A DNA stretch of 64,000 nucleotides from Planctopirus ephydatiae (GCF_007752345.1 NZ_CP036299.1:3187501-3251500), one strand, 5' to 3'; shown: positions 38,899 to 48,219, numbered from the stretch's first letter. The notes: generated by a model from the sequence alone, not told the origin. Program-made: numbers and translations.

Positions 38899-40248
38899 AT
38901 GTCACTCTTCTCACAGGATCAATGGCCCACAAGAATTCCTCCTGACACCGGGCTGCGGGGAATTGAAAATGCCAGCCAATTGCGAGACGGCACCAGCCGC
39001 AGAGGATTCCTGAAGGCTTCGCTGGCCGGGACTGCCTTTGCAGCGAGCATGCATCAACTCGATATCCTGCAGAGCCCGGCTTTGGCCTCCGAGCTGAAAA
39101 GGCAGCAGAAGCATGTCATTCTGATCTGGCTGGCTGGCGGTGCCAGTCAGTTAGAAACCTGGGATCCCAAGCCTGGCCGTGCGACGGGTGGGCCATTTGC
39201 CGCTATTCAGACGAATGTCGCCGGTGTGAGCATTTCCGAACTGCTGCCGAAAATGTCGCAGCGAATGCACCATTCAGCGATTATTCGCTCGCTGAATACC
39301 AAGAATGCCGATCATGGCGGTGCGGCCAAAATTATGGAAACAGGCCGGGCTGTCGATCAGGGAATTCCCTGTCCTGATCTGGGAGCCATGATCGCCCATG
39401 AACTGGGGCGTGCCGACAGCCAGGTACCGGATTACGTCTCGATGTATTCGTCGACTGAGGGACGAAGGCAGGGCGGCTCGGGCTTTCTCGGCGGCAGATA
39501 TGCTCCCATGTTCCTGACAGAGCAGATGATTCCCGAGAACACCTCGCGACTCGAAAGTCTTTCCGAACTGGACCACTCTGCCCGAAGTGATTTGAGATCT
39601 TTTCTTGCCAATCGATTCCGGGAAGGGCGGCCCGATCTTTCTGTCGATAGCCATAACAGTGCTTATCAGCGGGTTCGCGGGATCATGTCCAGTGCCAATC
39701 TGTTTAACATTGAACTGGAGCCCATGGATGTCCGGGCTCGATATGGCCCGACACAGTTTGGCGAACAATGCCTGATTGCCCGCCGGCTGGTCGAAGCTGG
39801 TGTTCCTTTCGTGAAGGTGGCACGAGCCTGGTGGGACAGTCATGGTCAGAATTTCGAAACTCACCTTGAACTGGTCAGCGAACTGGATCATGTACTGGCG
39901 ACGCTAATCGACGATCTCGAGGAACGTGGTCTCCTGGAACATACCCTGATTGCCACGTTTGGCGAATTCGGTCGTACTCCGCAGATCAATTCGAGTCTGG
40001 GTCGAGATCACTTTGCGAGTGCCTGGAGTGCTTCGCTCCATGGAACGGGTATCCGTGGTGGTTCAGTCTACGGAAAGACAGACGCTGACGGGCTGAAAGT
40101 GATCGATGGAGAGGTCAACGCTGCCGATCTGTTTGCCACGATTTTCCAGGCGATCGGCATCGATTATCGCAAAGAATACCATGTCGGTGCCAGGCCGGTA
40201 CCAATTACTGATTTTGGTGGCAAGCCCATTCGGGATATCCTCCTTTAG
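38899..40248 (+). CDS. DUF1501 protein (sulfatase/phosphatase-like fold), Tat-type signal
   Basis: A 449-residue DUF1501 protein. After a polar leader, SRRGFLKASLAGTAFAAS (residues about 34-51) is a good twin-arginine signal, so it should be exported folded. DUF1501 hallmarks are HVILIWLAGGASQLETWDPKP, SELLPKMSQRMHHSAIIRSL, HGGAAKIMETGR, PFVKVARAWWDSHGQNFETH, and the late TFGEFGRTPQINSSLGRDHF. The fold is related to alkaline phosphatase/sulfatase enzymes, but no activity is established. GGAAG sits 5 bases before ATG 38899. It follows the DUF1549 gene by 120 bases and precedes a WD40 gene by 26, giving a three-gene operon. Confidence 0.92.
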   Translation: MSLFSQDQWPTRIPPDTGLRGIENASQLRDGTSRRGFLKASLAGTAFAASMHQLDILQSPALASELKRQQKHVILIWLAGGASQLETWDPKPGRATGGPFAAIQTNVAGVSISELLPKMSQRMHHSAIIRSLNTKNADHGGAAKIMETGRAVDQGIPCPDLGAMIAHELGRADSQVPDYVSMYSSTEGRRQGGSGFLGGRYAPMFLTEQMIPENTSRLESLSELDHSARSDLRSFLANRFREGRPDLSVDSHNSAYQRVRGIMSSANLFNIELEPMDVRARYGPTQFGEQCLIARRLVEAGVPFVKVARAWWDSHGQNFETHLELVSELDHVLATLIDDLEERGLLEHTLIATFGEFGRTPQINSSLGRDHFASAWSASLHGTGIRGGSVYGKTDADGLKVIDGEVNAADLFATIFQAIGIDYRKEYHVGARPVPITDFGGKPIRDILL

Positions 40249-40274
40249 CCTGCACTCAGACCATCGAGATCATC

Positions 40275-41333
40275 ATGGGCCGCATCACTCAACTCAAACC
40301 ACTGTCTGAAATCAGTACACCAGAGATCAATCTGGCGATCACACGGAGTACGGTCTCTATTGCGGATGACCAGAGGATCATCGTGGTCGGCAATTCGGCT
40401 GGACAACTGGTCGAGTTCGACTTCTCCTCTAAGAATTCCACCTCTGAGAAGGCTAAATCAGAGAAGCCCACATCGCGCCCTTTTGAATCGGGCCATTCGA
40501 GTTATGTCACCGGTGTCGCCTGGACAAAGGGTGGGATTGTTTCTGTCGGTTACGACCGCAAAATGATCTGGTGGGATCCCCTTGAGCGAACAGTTTTGCG
40601 TGAGATTGTTGCTCACGAAAAGTGGATACGACGAATTGCTGTCAGCCCGGATGGTACAACGATTGCCACCGTCGCCGATGACATGCATTGTAAGCTCTGG
40701 AACGCCATCACCGGCGAGTTGATGTTTGTGCAGGATGATCATCAACCTGTCACACCGCACCATTACCCTTCGATGCTCTATGCCGTCGCGTTTTCTGCGA
40801 GTGGAGAACAACTCGCCACAGGAGACAAAGTCGGCCATATCGCGATCTGGGAGACTCAGACAGGCCGAAAGCTGGGTGAATTGGAATCCCCCGGGATGTA
40901 CACGTGGGATCCCAAAGCGAGGCGACACTCCATTGGTGGAATTCGCAGCCTCGCGTTTTCCCGCAGCGGCAGTTTGCTAGCTGTCGGAGGGATTGGAGCG
41001 ATTGGCAATGTTGATCATCTGGATGGCCCAGCCCGAGTTGAGATTTTCGACTGGCAGCAGTCCAAATCCCTGGTGCAGTTATCTGATACGGCCATGAAAG
41101 GTCTGGTCGAGCAGCTTCATTTCTCAAGTGACGACAGCCAGTTGATCACAGCCGGTGGCGATAACAATGGCTTTATCACGGTCTATGACCTGGCCACAAA
41201 CAAGGTTGATGTCCAGGTGAAAGCCCATCAGCACCTGCATGGAATGATTGTCGATGAGGCCTCTCAACGGCTCTATGCAGCCCACCATGGCAAAGTGTCG
41301 ATGTGGGAATTGCAGGATCAGCCTGTTGCGTGA
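40275..41333 (+). CDS. WD40-repeat protein
   Basis: A 352-residue protein built of WD40 repeats forming one beta-propeller. Repeat endings can be followed as GVAWTKGGIVSVGYDRKMIWWDP, RIAVSPDGTTIATVADDMHCKLWN, AVAFSASGEQLATGDKVGHIAIWE, SLAFSRSGSLLAVGG, and LHFSSDDSQLITAGGDNNGFITVYD. There is no signal peptide or membrane segment, so it would be cytoplasmic, in contrast to its exported operon partners. WD40 proteins are scaffolds, and no catalytic motif is visible. Similar WD40 genes recur next to DUF1549/DUF1501 pairs in planctomycetes, implying a shared but unknown process. Confidence 0.88.
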   Translation: MGRITQLKPLSEISTPEINLAITRSTVSIADDQRIIVVGNSAGQLVEFDFSSKNSTSEKAKSEKPTSRPFESGHSSYVTGVAWTKGGIVSVGYDRKMIWWDPLERTVLREIVAHEKWIRRIAVSPDGTTIATVADDMHCKLWNAITGELMFVQDDHQPVTPHHYPSMLYAVAFSASGEQLATGDKVGHIAIWETQTGRKLGELESPGMYTWDPKARRHSIGGIRSLAFSRSGSLLAVGGIGAIGNVDHLDGPARVEIFDWQQSKSLVQLSDTAMKGLVEQLHFSSDDSQLITAGGDNNGFITVYDLATNKVDVQVKAHQHLHGMIVDEASQRLYAAHHGKVSMWELQDQPVA

Positions 41334-41766
41334 ACCAATCCGAAGGAAGCTCTGGCAGTATTAAGCGACCACAGTAACGTGGCTCTCCCAATCTGGCGAA
41401 TCATCTGAGTAAGATATCTAACGCCAATTACCTCGCTGCTCTGCAGGAATTGCAGAAGGTTCCGTTGAGCACATGTGAGGAATCATCTCGTTCTGGCTGA
41501 TGATCCATGCCGTGAGGCTGAAACGTACTTCAACGTCTACCATTCTCCGAGGACACTAAGAGACGTTAGTGGCACCGAGAGCAGCTTTTCGCTCTCGAAC
41601 TTGACCAGCCAGTGGGAATTCACTCAATTCTCAGTGAATTTTGTCGGTTAAGTAACTCTTGCCGATTCACGAGAATTTCCAGCTCGACCACCGGGTTATC
41701 GATCCCTCAAACACGAGTGGTTTCAACTGACAACTCCAGGTGCTCGACTTCTTCAGGACAAAAAAC
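41334..41766. other. Intergenic region (433 bases)
   Basis: Lies between the WD40 gene and polX. Besides the terminator-like hairpin described separately, it has a hairpin CGAGAGC / GCTCTCG near 41576-41597 and an inverted repeat AACGTCT / AGACGTT about 25 bases apart near 41532-41568. No coding signal is seen. It should contain the polX promoter. Confidence 0.4.
41617..41645 (+). terminator. Possible terminator
   Basis: AATTCACT (41617-41624) and AGTGAATT (41633-41640) form a perfect 8-pair stem with an 8-base loop, followed by a short T-rich TTGT. The stem is A+T-rich and about 280 bases after the WD40 stop, so the call is tentative. Confidence 0.4.
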
Positions 41767-43479
41767 TTGAGTAATTCGCAAATTGCTGCTGCACTGACGG
41801 AACTTGCCGATCTGCTTGAGCTTCTGGGAGAGAATGCTTTCCGAGTGCGGGCTTATCGAAATGCAGCTCGTACGATTGATAGTTTGCCGGATGAAGTCAC
41901 GTTGCTACTGGAACAGTCTCCCGATGCACTTCTGGAACTGGAAGGGATTGGAAAAGATCTCGCACAGAAGATTTCCAGCCTCGCAACCACTGGGCAACTT
42001 GGCCAACTTGAAGATGTCAGGTCGCAGGTTCCTCCAGGTGTTGTGCAGATGCTCAAAATTCCAGGGCTGGGCCCCAAGAAAGTGGCCACCCTCTGGAAAG
42101 AACTCCAGGTGAATACCCTCGACGATCTGCAGGCGGCAGCCACTGCCGGTCGAGTTGCCGAATTAAAGGGCTTTGGCAAAAAGACGGAACAATCGATATT
42201 AGAGGGCATCTCGCTGGCTGCAGAAGCGGGTCGGCGTGTATTGATTTCCGTCGCGAGAGAAGCCGCTGAAAAGATCGCTCAATCATTGCGAAATGTCGCT
42301 GGGGTCGAACGCGTCGAAATCGCAGGAAGTGCCAGACGATGGAAAGAAACGTGCGGTGACCTCGACTTATTGGCCATAGCCGCCGATTCAACGGCAGCCA
42401 TGGACGAGTTGTCCCAACATCCACTCGTTTCCCAGGTGGTCGCCAGGGGCGAAACGAAACAGCATGTTCGTTTGAAAAGTGGAATAGACCTTGACTTGCG
42501 AGTTGTCCCACCGGAGTCTTTTGGAGCAGCCTGGCAATACTTTACCGGTTCCAAAGAACATAACGTTGTCATGCGGCGACTGGCACAGGAGAAGGGCCTG
42601 AAGCTGAACGAATACGGCCTCTTCCGTGGTGAAGAGATGGTCGCTGGTACCGATGAAGAGAGCATCTACAAAACTCTGGGACTTCCGTGGATTCCCCCTG
42701 AGATGCGCGAAAACCGGGGTGAATTTCAATTACAGGGTCGGATCGACCTAATTCAGCCTGGCGATCTGCAGGGAGACCTGCACATGCATACCACAGCCAC
42801 CGATGGTGCAGGCTCCATCGAGGAAATGATCGAAGGAGCCCGAGCAACAGGCCTTAAGTACATCGCGATTACCGATCACTCCAAGCGAGTGGCCATGGCC
42901 AATGGACTTGATTCTGTCCGCTTGCGGGAACATTGGCGAAAGATTGATTTGATCCGCCAGAAAACCAAAGGAATCGAGGTTCTTTGTGGTATCGAATGTG
43001 ACATCCTTGAAGATGCCACTCTCGATCTCCCAGATGAAGTTCTGGCGGAAGCCGACTGGGTGATTGCTGTCTTGCATTATGGCTTACGGCAACCGGCAGA
43101 AATGATCGAAAAGCGACTGCTGGCAGCGATTCAGAATCCTCATGTCGATTGTATTGGCCATCCTTCAGGACGGCTAATCGGATCACGGGCACCGGCAGAG
43201 ATCAATTACCACACATTCTTGAAGGCTGCGCAAGATTACGGTGTCATGTTGGAGATCAACGCCAATCCGGCCCGGCTCGATCTGAATGACATCCAGTCAG
43301 CCCGCGCCAAGGAATTGAGAATCCCGATCGTCATCAATTCGGATTCGCACCACATCCATGGATTTCAGGTACTCGAGTACGGTGTGCATCAGGCCCGCAG
43401 GGCAGGGCTTACAAAAGCCGATGTTGCGAACACACTCGACTTTGCCAGCTTTCGTCAACTTATCCGCCGCAATCGGTGA
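41767..43479 (+). CDS. polX: DNA polymerase X family protein with PHP domain
   Basis: A bacterial PolX of about 570 residues. The N-terminal helix-hairpin-helix region is LLELLGENAFRVRAYRNAARTI, LEGIGKDLAQKI and IPGLGPKKVATLW. The nucleotidyl-transferase core has GSARRWKETCGDLDLLA (Asp198, Asp200) and a third Asp in IDLDLRVV. The C-terminal PHP domain begins GDLHMHTTATDGAGSIEEM near residue 340 and has HSKR, IECDI, HPSGR and SDSHH metal ligands. Such enzymes fill short gaps and the PHP part acts as an exonuclease in base-excision repair. I favour TTG 41767 because AGGA lies 8 bases before it and the product then starts like homologues; GTG 41740 is the alternative. Confidence 0.94.
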   Translation: MSNSQIAAALTELADLLELLGENAFRVRAYRNAARTIDSLPDEVTLLLEQSPDALLELEGIGKDLAQKISSLATTGQLGQLEDVRSQVPPGVVQMLKIPGLGPKKVATLWKELQVNTLDDLQAAATAGRVAELKGFGKKTEQSILEGISLAAEAGRRVLISVAREAAEKIAQSLRNVAGVERVEIAGSARRWKETCGDLDLLAIAADSTAAMDELSQHPLVSQVVARGETKQHVRLKSGIDLDLRVVPPESFGAAWQYFTGSKEHNVVMRRLAQEKGLKLNEYGLFRGEEMVAGTDEESIYKTLGLPWIPPEMRENRGEFQLQGRIDLIQPGDLQGDLHMHTTATDGAGSIEEMIEGARATGLKYIAITDHSKRVAMANGLDSVRLREHWRKIDLIRQKTKGIEVLCGIECDILEDATLDLPDEVLAEADWVIAVLHYGLRQPAEMIEKRLLAAIQNPHVDCIGHPSGRLIGSRAPAEINYHTFLKAAQDYGVMLEINANPARLDLNDIQSARAKELRIPIVINSDSHHIHGFQVLEYGVHQARRAGLTKADVANTLDFASFRQLIRRNR

Positions 43480-43863
43480 TCATCAAGCACTCGTCAAAAC
43501 AGACTTCATGTCGCATCAAACCATTGGTGAACAAATCGCAGGACAGCGCTGGAGAGCGACGAGTTACGGATTTTGAGTACGAGACTTCCGCCGCACCGCT
43601 GGATGCAAATCGTCGTTGTAAAACTGACAAATCACAGTTTGCACCAATTAGAGCTCAAATCGAAGCTTGAGCCCACTTTTCCACGGGAAATCGGCAGTTT
43701 CTGCCGCCCGCCTTGCGGGCTACGATGTGGCAACTCTTTCCAAGGGTGTGGTATGGAACCTGCTAAGAAAACAAACATAGCCCGCTTGCCGCTCACAAAG
43801 CCAAAGAGGATAATCAGATTCGTAACCTGGGAGAGTCAATAAATGCACGGGATGATGTGATAG
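43480..43863. other. Intergenic region (384 bases) with tandem hairpins
   Basis: Between polX and a small membrane protein gene. Two hairpins touch each other at 43692-43720: CGGCAG-TTT-CTGCCG, then GCCCGC-CTT-GCGGGC. Read on the minus strand the second is GTAGCCCGCAAGGCGGGC, resembling a motif near 53.2 kb. The hairpins may end the polX transcript. No gene is supported here. Confidence 0.5.
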
Positions 43864-44238
43864 ATGCTGGCAGCAATTCCCAAAACGTGGGCTGATTTTA
43901 CAAACAGGCTTCCCGGCTTCTGGGAATTGCTGGGGATAACATTCATAGTGTTCGTGCTGATTTGGGGGATTTTTCGGCTCAAGGCATGGTTTCGCGACGA
44001 TGACGATCCTGCGGACGCTGAACGGCAATTGCTTTTACAACTTCACGAAATGACCCGCGAGGGTGAGTTATCCGAGGATGAATACCGATTGTTGAAGCGG
44101 AAGCTCGGCGTATCAGTTGCAGAATCGATCGGTGGCCCTTTTCAAAAACCACCGGCTAATCCTGCAGATGATTCACGAGGCCAGGCAACCGATGATTCTG
44201 TTGATCAGCCACCTGCGGCAGAGCAACAGAATACCTAG
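43864..44238 (+). CDS. Small membrane protein with SHOCT-like tail
   Basis: A 124-residue protein with one membrane helix at about residues 20-41 (ELLGITFIVFVLIWGIF), then a charged segment (FRDDDDPADAERQ). A short helical domain follows, LQLHEMTREGELSEDEYRLLKRKLG, which resembles a SHOCT (short C-terminal) oligomerisation motif. The last 35 residues are polar and disordered. The topology is probably with the tail in the cytoplasm. The function is unknown. No clear ribosome site precedes ATG 43864, which lowers certainty about the start. clpX follows 340 bases later. Confidence 0.65.
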   Translation: MLAAIPKTWADFTNRLPGFWELLGITFIVFVLIWGIFRLKAWFRDDDDPADAERQLLLQLHEMTREGELSEDEYRLLKRKLGVSVAESIGGPFQKPPANPADDSRGQATDDSVDQPPAAEQQNT

Positions 44239-44578
44239 TAGAAAAGATGTCACCTCAGCTCAGAGATCATTGATCGAGTACAGTCAAGTGCATTGCTCTT
44301 GTCCTGCATTCACTTGATGCCTCGATACAGGACATCGGCAATCAAAGACAAGATGACGGGTTGGTGAGAGACTTTGGTGGGAGACTGCTCTTTCTGGGCA
44401 GTGATCGCCAGAATAATTCTCAAGGAGGAAGCAGCCATTCGAGTCTCACGGCTCATTTGGCATTGGAGTTCATGGTGGAACTCTGCAATATCAATCTGTT
44501 CGACGGCGCAAGGATCGCCCCGTTGCGGCATGGCTTATCGAACAACGGATAAACACCGGCAGAGTTGAAGGAAAACGG
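44239..44578. other. Intergenic region upstream of clpX (340 bases)
   Basis: Contains a small palindrome GATCATTGATC near 44265-44276 and an inverted repeat TCAAGTG / CACTTGA near 44284-44316. Short open frames occur on both strands, but none is convincing. The clpX promoter should be here. Confidence 0.35.
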
Positions 44579-45862
44579 ATGCCCTCAGGTCGCGATTTCA
44601 TGTCCGCAGGTAAACGTGGTGCCACTGGCAAAAAGAACGCCAATTGTTCCTTCTGCCGCAATAGTTACCGCGAAGTTGGCCCGCTGGTTGAAGGACCGGA
44701 CGAGGTCTATATCTGCGGGCAATGTATTGAACTTTGCCAATCGATTCTCGACCAAGAGAAGAAGCGGCGTGGAGGGCCGACCAAGCTCTTTAACCGCATC
44801 CCGACACCTCGGGAAATCACGACACATCTCGATGAATATGTCATCGGGCAGGATCGTACGAAACGACTGCTTTCAGTGGCTGTGTACAATCACTACAAGC
44901 GACTGACTGCCGCCGCTGACGCTGACAACGATATTGAGATTGAGAAGTCGAACATCCTTCTCATTGGTCCGACAGGTTCGGGGAAAACGCTGCTTGCCAA
45001 AACCCTGGCCCGCCTGTTGCAGGTCCCATTCGCGATTGGCGACGCGACCACCTTGACCGAAGCTGGATATGTTGGCGAAGACGTTGAAAACCTGCTGTTG
45101 AAACTCCTGCACGCCGCCGATTTTGATATCGAAGCGGCTCAGCGGGGCATTGTTTTCATCGACGAAATCGACAAGATCGGCAAGACGAGTCAGAACGTTT
45201 CAATCACTCGTGATGTCTCTGGCGAAGGTGTGCAGCAGGCCCTGTTAAAGATGCTGGAAGGAACAGTGGCCAACGTTCCACCGCAAGGCGGCCGCAAGCA
45301 TCCCGAGCAGCAGTACATACAGATTGATACTTCGAACATTCTGTTCATCTGTGGCGGAACATTCGTGGGTCTGGAAGATATCATTGCCAAGCGTCTGGGT
45401 AAGAAGACCATTGGCTTTGGTGGCAGCAGCGTGGATGATCAAAAGACCCGCTCTGGAAAGTTGCTTGCCCACGCCTGTACCGATGATGTTATCGAGTTCG
45501 GCATGATCCCTGAACTCGTGGGGCGACTTCCCGTCGTGAGTGCGTTGTCGCCACTGGACGTGCAGGATCTGGTCAGAATTCTTTCGGAGCCGAAAAACTC
45601 TCTCGTCAAGCAGTATCAGAAGTTCTTCCAGATGGAAAACGCCGAGTTGGAAGTGACCTCAGAGGCTTTGCTGGAAATTGCTCGTATCGCAAAGGCTAAA
45701 GATACTGGGGCCCGCGGCCTTCGTTCTGTTGTCGAAGAATCCATGTTCGAGGTCATGTACGAGTTGCCTGACATGGAAGCTGGCAAAAAGTATGTGCTGA
45801 CTCCCGAAGTTGTCCGTGGCGAACATCGTTTGCGACCACTCGATGAGCCTGCCGCTGCCTGA
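44579..45862 (+). CDS. clpX: ATP-dependent Clp protease ATP-binding subunit ClpX
   Basis: ClpX is the hexameric AAA+ unfoldase that feeds substrates to ClpP. The 427-residue protein has the N-terminal C4 zinc-binding domain (Cys23, Cys26, Cys46, Cys49). Its ATPase core has GPTGSGKT (Walker A), the pore loop [19 protein letters not shown] (Walker B) and the second pore region GGRKHPEQQ. The IGF loop needed to dock on ClpP is present in KKTIGFGG, and sensor 2 is [16 protein letters not shown] lies 7 bases before ATG 44579. The gene is not preceded by clpP or tig, unlike most bacteria, so ClpP must be encoded elsewhere. A strong hairpin follows the stop. Confidence 0.98.
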   Translation: MPSGRDFMSAGKRGATGKKNANCSFCRNSYREVGPLVEGPDEVYICGQCIELCQSILDQEKKRRGGPTKLFNRIPTPREITTHLDEYVIGQDRTKRLLSVAVYNHYKRLTAAADADNDIEIEKSNILLIGPTGSGKTLLAKTLARLLQVPFAIGDATTLTEAGYVGEDVENLLLKLLHAADFDIEAAQRGIVFIDEIDKIGKTSQNVSITRDVSGEGVQQALLKMLEGTVANVPPQGGRKHPEQQYIQIDTSNILFICGGTFVGLEDIIAKRLGKKTIGFGGSSVDDQKTRSGKLLAHACTDDVIEFGMIPELVGRLPVVSALSPLDVQDLVRILSEPKNSLVKQYQKFFQMENAELEVTSEALLEIARIAKAKDTGARGLRSVVEESMFEVMYELPDMEAGKKYVLTPEVVRGEHRLRPLDEPAAA

Positions 45863-46269
45863 TTGAAATTGATTGACTAGCGGATTTTTAGCTGCGAATG
45901 CTTCTGAAAAATCGAACCAAAAGTTATAGAACAGCCTCGCTCTGGTTGATCGACCTGGCGAGGCTGTTCCATTTGGAAGCGAGACACGTTCATCCCGATT
46001 TCAGTATCAAATCGCGTTGAGCGTGCCATCCTTGAGGCTCGGAGGAGCAAGCATGCTTGACAGGTTCTCAACCCGCCATTGAATTCCGGGATTGGTTGAA
46101 TGAATGATTTGACCGCTTACGAGAGATTCTGGTCAGGGCTCTCAGCAAAATCGCCGTTGGCTTGATCAATTAATGAGACACTTTCGCTCTGTAGTGACTC
46201 ATCAGTATACTTCAAAGGTTGTTGAGTCGGCACGGATGCCAGTTTCACCGCAGGTGTATTCGGGTTGTC
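45863..46269. other. Intergenic region (407 bases)
   Basis: Holds the clpX terminator at its left end and, presumably, the promoter of the FHA gene at its right. The intervening 250 bases have no recognised gene or RNA. The FHA frame stays open back to 46219 without sequence resembling a protein domain. Confidence 0.35.
45929..45975 (+). terminator. clpX terminator hairpin
   Basis: GAACAGCCTCGC (45929-45940) pairs perfectly over 12 bases with GCGAGGCTGTTC (45958-45969) around a 17-base loop that can itself form a short GGT/ACC stem. CATTTG follows. The T-run is weak, so it may also act as an mRNA-end stabiliser. Confidence 0.65.
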
Positions 46270-47076
46270 ATGCAGGCATCGCTACAGTTACTTCACCGAA
46301 CTGCCAATATCCAGCAGATCCGCCTGCGCCCAGAAACGAGCATAGGCCGGGCGCCTGAGTGCGAGTTGCGCATTGCTTCCTCGCAAATCAGTCGTCGCCA
46401 TTGCCGGGTTCTGATTGAGAACGACCGCGTTTATATCGAAGATCTAGGGAGCTCCAACGGCACCATTGTGAATGGTGTACTGATTGCCCCTCACGAGCGG
46501 GTGGAACTCTCTGCTGGCGACGAAATCACGATTGGCCCTGCTCAGTTTCAACTGAAGATGAATAGTGCCAACACAACCCCAAGAATTCCTCCTCTGGGAA
46601 GCCTGCTGGCAGGTGCATTGAATTCATTGAGTTCGACGATTCTGGGAGGACGCAAAGAGGCCTCTGGCGAATCGACGACGCAGGCCATACCTGTCCAGTC
46701 GATGCCCACTCAGCCCGATTCCAAAAACCCGGTGGTTGCTGATCAGGAATCGAGCGTCACACTCGAACCGTCTCCACTCACCACCACTGATGATCTTTCT
46801 GCTCAAGTATCAGGTGTTGACGAATCACAACCTGCTCTCCCTGTGATTCCTGATGCATTACCTGTGGTTCCCTCGATTGATGAGCCACCTGCCATTGAGA
46901 CGGTTACGCCAACGACCGATTCCGAAGGAAATCTCTCGCGCCTTAAGCTGGAAGCAGTGGAAGATCCCCCCTTACCAGTCTCAGCGATCGATAGCGAACA
47001 GGCTCCTGCCCATCCTGATCCTACGACACAAGAGGAGGACAATGACCTCTCTCGATTTTTGCAGGGCTTAGGGTAG
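46270..47076 (+). CDS. FHA-domain protein
   Basis: A 268-residue protein whose first 95 residues are a forkhead-associated domain, a phosphothreonine-binding beta-sandwich. The canonical residues are present: SIGRAPECELRI (GR), SSQISRRHCRV (S and RxxH) and EDLGSSNGTIVNG (SSNGT..N). The rest is Pro/Thr/Ser/Glu-rich and probably disordered. ATG 46270 is chosen because it puts MQASLQLLHRTANIQQIRL, the usual first strand, at the N-terminus; ATG 46219 is possible. FHA proteins work with Ser/Thr protein kinases, which planctomycetes have in number; no kinase lies in the window. Confidence 0.88.
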   Translation: MQASLQLLHRTANIQQIRLRPETSIGRAPECELRIASSQISRRHCRVLIENDRVYIEDLGSSNGTIVNGVLIAPHERVELSAGDEITIGPAQFQLKMNSANTTPRIPPLGSLLAGALNSLSSTILGGRKEASGESTTQAIPVQSMPTQPDSKNPVVADQESSVTLEPSPLTTTDDLSAQVSGVDESQPALPVIPDALPVVPSIDEPPAIETVTPTTDSEGNLSRLKLEAVEDPPLPVSAIDSEQAPAHPDPTTQEEDNDLSRFLQGLG

Positions 47077-47273
47077 CGAAATCGATTGGACTTTCGACAA
47101 TATCGAAGACTCCTGAGGAGTGCGGATCACTCAGAAATCACGAATCAACTCTGTCTTCCTGTGACCGTCGCCTGGAGTTGAAACCACTGGTGTCGCACTT
47201 CGAAGGTTTATGAACTGAACAAGTCCAACTGAATGCTGTTTGCCAACAAAATCTTTTCTTGAAATGACATTGC

Positions 47274-47669
47274 ATGACCACTGATTCAGCATCTGCCGAA
47301 ATTCTTGCCTTAAGTCAGCAACTTCTCGCCACAATCGATCGCGGTGACTGGGAAGCTTACGCCAAACTTTGCGACCCTTCGATCACCTGTTTCGAGCCTG
47401 AAGCATTGGGCCATCTCGTCGAGGGGTTACCATTCCATCACTTCTACTTCCAGCTTCCTGGCTCACCAACCAAACCAGCAAAGCAATCGACGATTGCTTC
47501 GCCTCATGTCCGCGTGATGGGGGAGAGTGCTGTCGTCTGTTACACGCGACTTGTGCAGAAGCTCGATGGTGCTGGTAGCCCGATCACAGTCGGAGCGATG
47601 GAAACACGCGTCTGGCAAAAGCTGAATGGTGCGTGGAAGCATGTCCATTTCCACCGCACACCGCTTTAA
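47274..47669 (+). CDS. CaMKII-association-domain (SnoaL/NTF2-like) protein
   Basis: A 131-residue single-domain protein of the NTF2-like superfamily, matching the calcium/calmodulin-dependent kinase II association domain group: ILALSQQLLATIDRGDWEAYAKLCDPSITCFEPEA, HFYF, VRVMGESAVVCYTRLVQ, and ending WQKLNGAWKHVHFHRTP. In animals this domain assembles the kinase. Bacterial stand-alone versions are dimeric or multimeric proteins of unknown role. There is no signal peptide. ATG 47274 lacks an obvious ribosome site. It lies between the FHA gene (197 bases) and a receiver-like gene (58 bases). Confidence 0.85.
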   Translation: MTTDSASAEILALSQQLLATIDRGDWEAYAKLCDPSITCFEPEALGHLVEGLPFHHFYFQLPGSPTKPAKQSTIASPHVRVMGESAVVCYTRLVQKLDGAGSPITVGAMETRVWQKLNGAWKHVHFHRTPL

Positions 47670-47727
47670 GCAAACAGTTGTTTAATGAACTATTTCCGGT
47701 TTCTATCTGGAACTCATTGGTCAGACC

Positions 47728-48180
47728 ATGCCTGCCGATTCCCCGCAAACTCCTGCAGAAAAATCGCCAGGCATTCTGTTGATCTGCAAGGATCTGATGC
47801 TGGCATCGGGTATTCATGCGGCAGCCCGGCAGGCGGGATTGGTGGTCAAGCAGGTTTCGCGATTCCATACCGATTTATTTGCCGGAAATGCTCCAGCTAC
47901 TGGTAATTCGGGGTCAAATAATGAAACGACAAGCCCCGGCGAAACCATGCGTTTCGGCATCTGTATTGTTGATCTCGCCATAATGCCGTTACCGCTTAGC
48001 GAGATTGCCGCCTGGTGCCAGATGCGATCCATTTCGGCAGTCGCTTTTGGCTCACATGTCGCAGTTGACCTGCTCAATGCCGCTCGTGAGGCCGGGTTTG
48101 CACAGGTCATTCCCAACAGCCAATTGAATCGCAAGATTCCCGAATGGCTGTCGATGGCACAGCAGTGCACTTTAGATTGA
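47728..48180 (+). CDS. Small protein with degenerate receiver-like fold
   Basis: A 150-residue soluble protein. The alternation GILLICKDLMLASGIHAAARQAG, FGICIVDLAIMPLPLSEIAAWC, SAVAFGSHVAVDLLNAAREAGFAQVIPN resembles the beta-alpha repeats of response-regulator receivers. The Asp of CIVDLAIMP would be at the phospho-acceptor position. The N-terminal acidic pair is missing (ICKD instead of DD) and the late Lys-Pro is replaced (NSQL), so phosphorylation is doubtful. A 20-residue Gly/Ser/Asn/Thr-rich insert sits in the middle. It could be a pseudo-receiver. The function is unknown. Confidence 0.7.
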   Translation: MPADSPQTPAEKSPGILLICKDLMLASGIHAAARQAGLVVKQVSRFHTDLFAGNAPATGNSGSNNETTSPGETMRFGICIVDLAIMPLPLSEIAAWCQMRSISAVAFGSHVAVDLLNAAREAGFAQVIPNSQLNRKIPEWLSMAQQCTLD

Positions 48181-48219
48181 GACGGATAACACGCAAGCTC
48201 TTCGCCAGTCCCAGGACGA

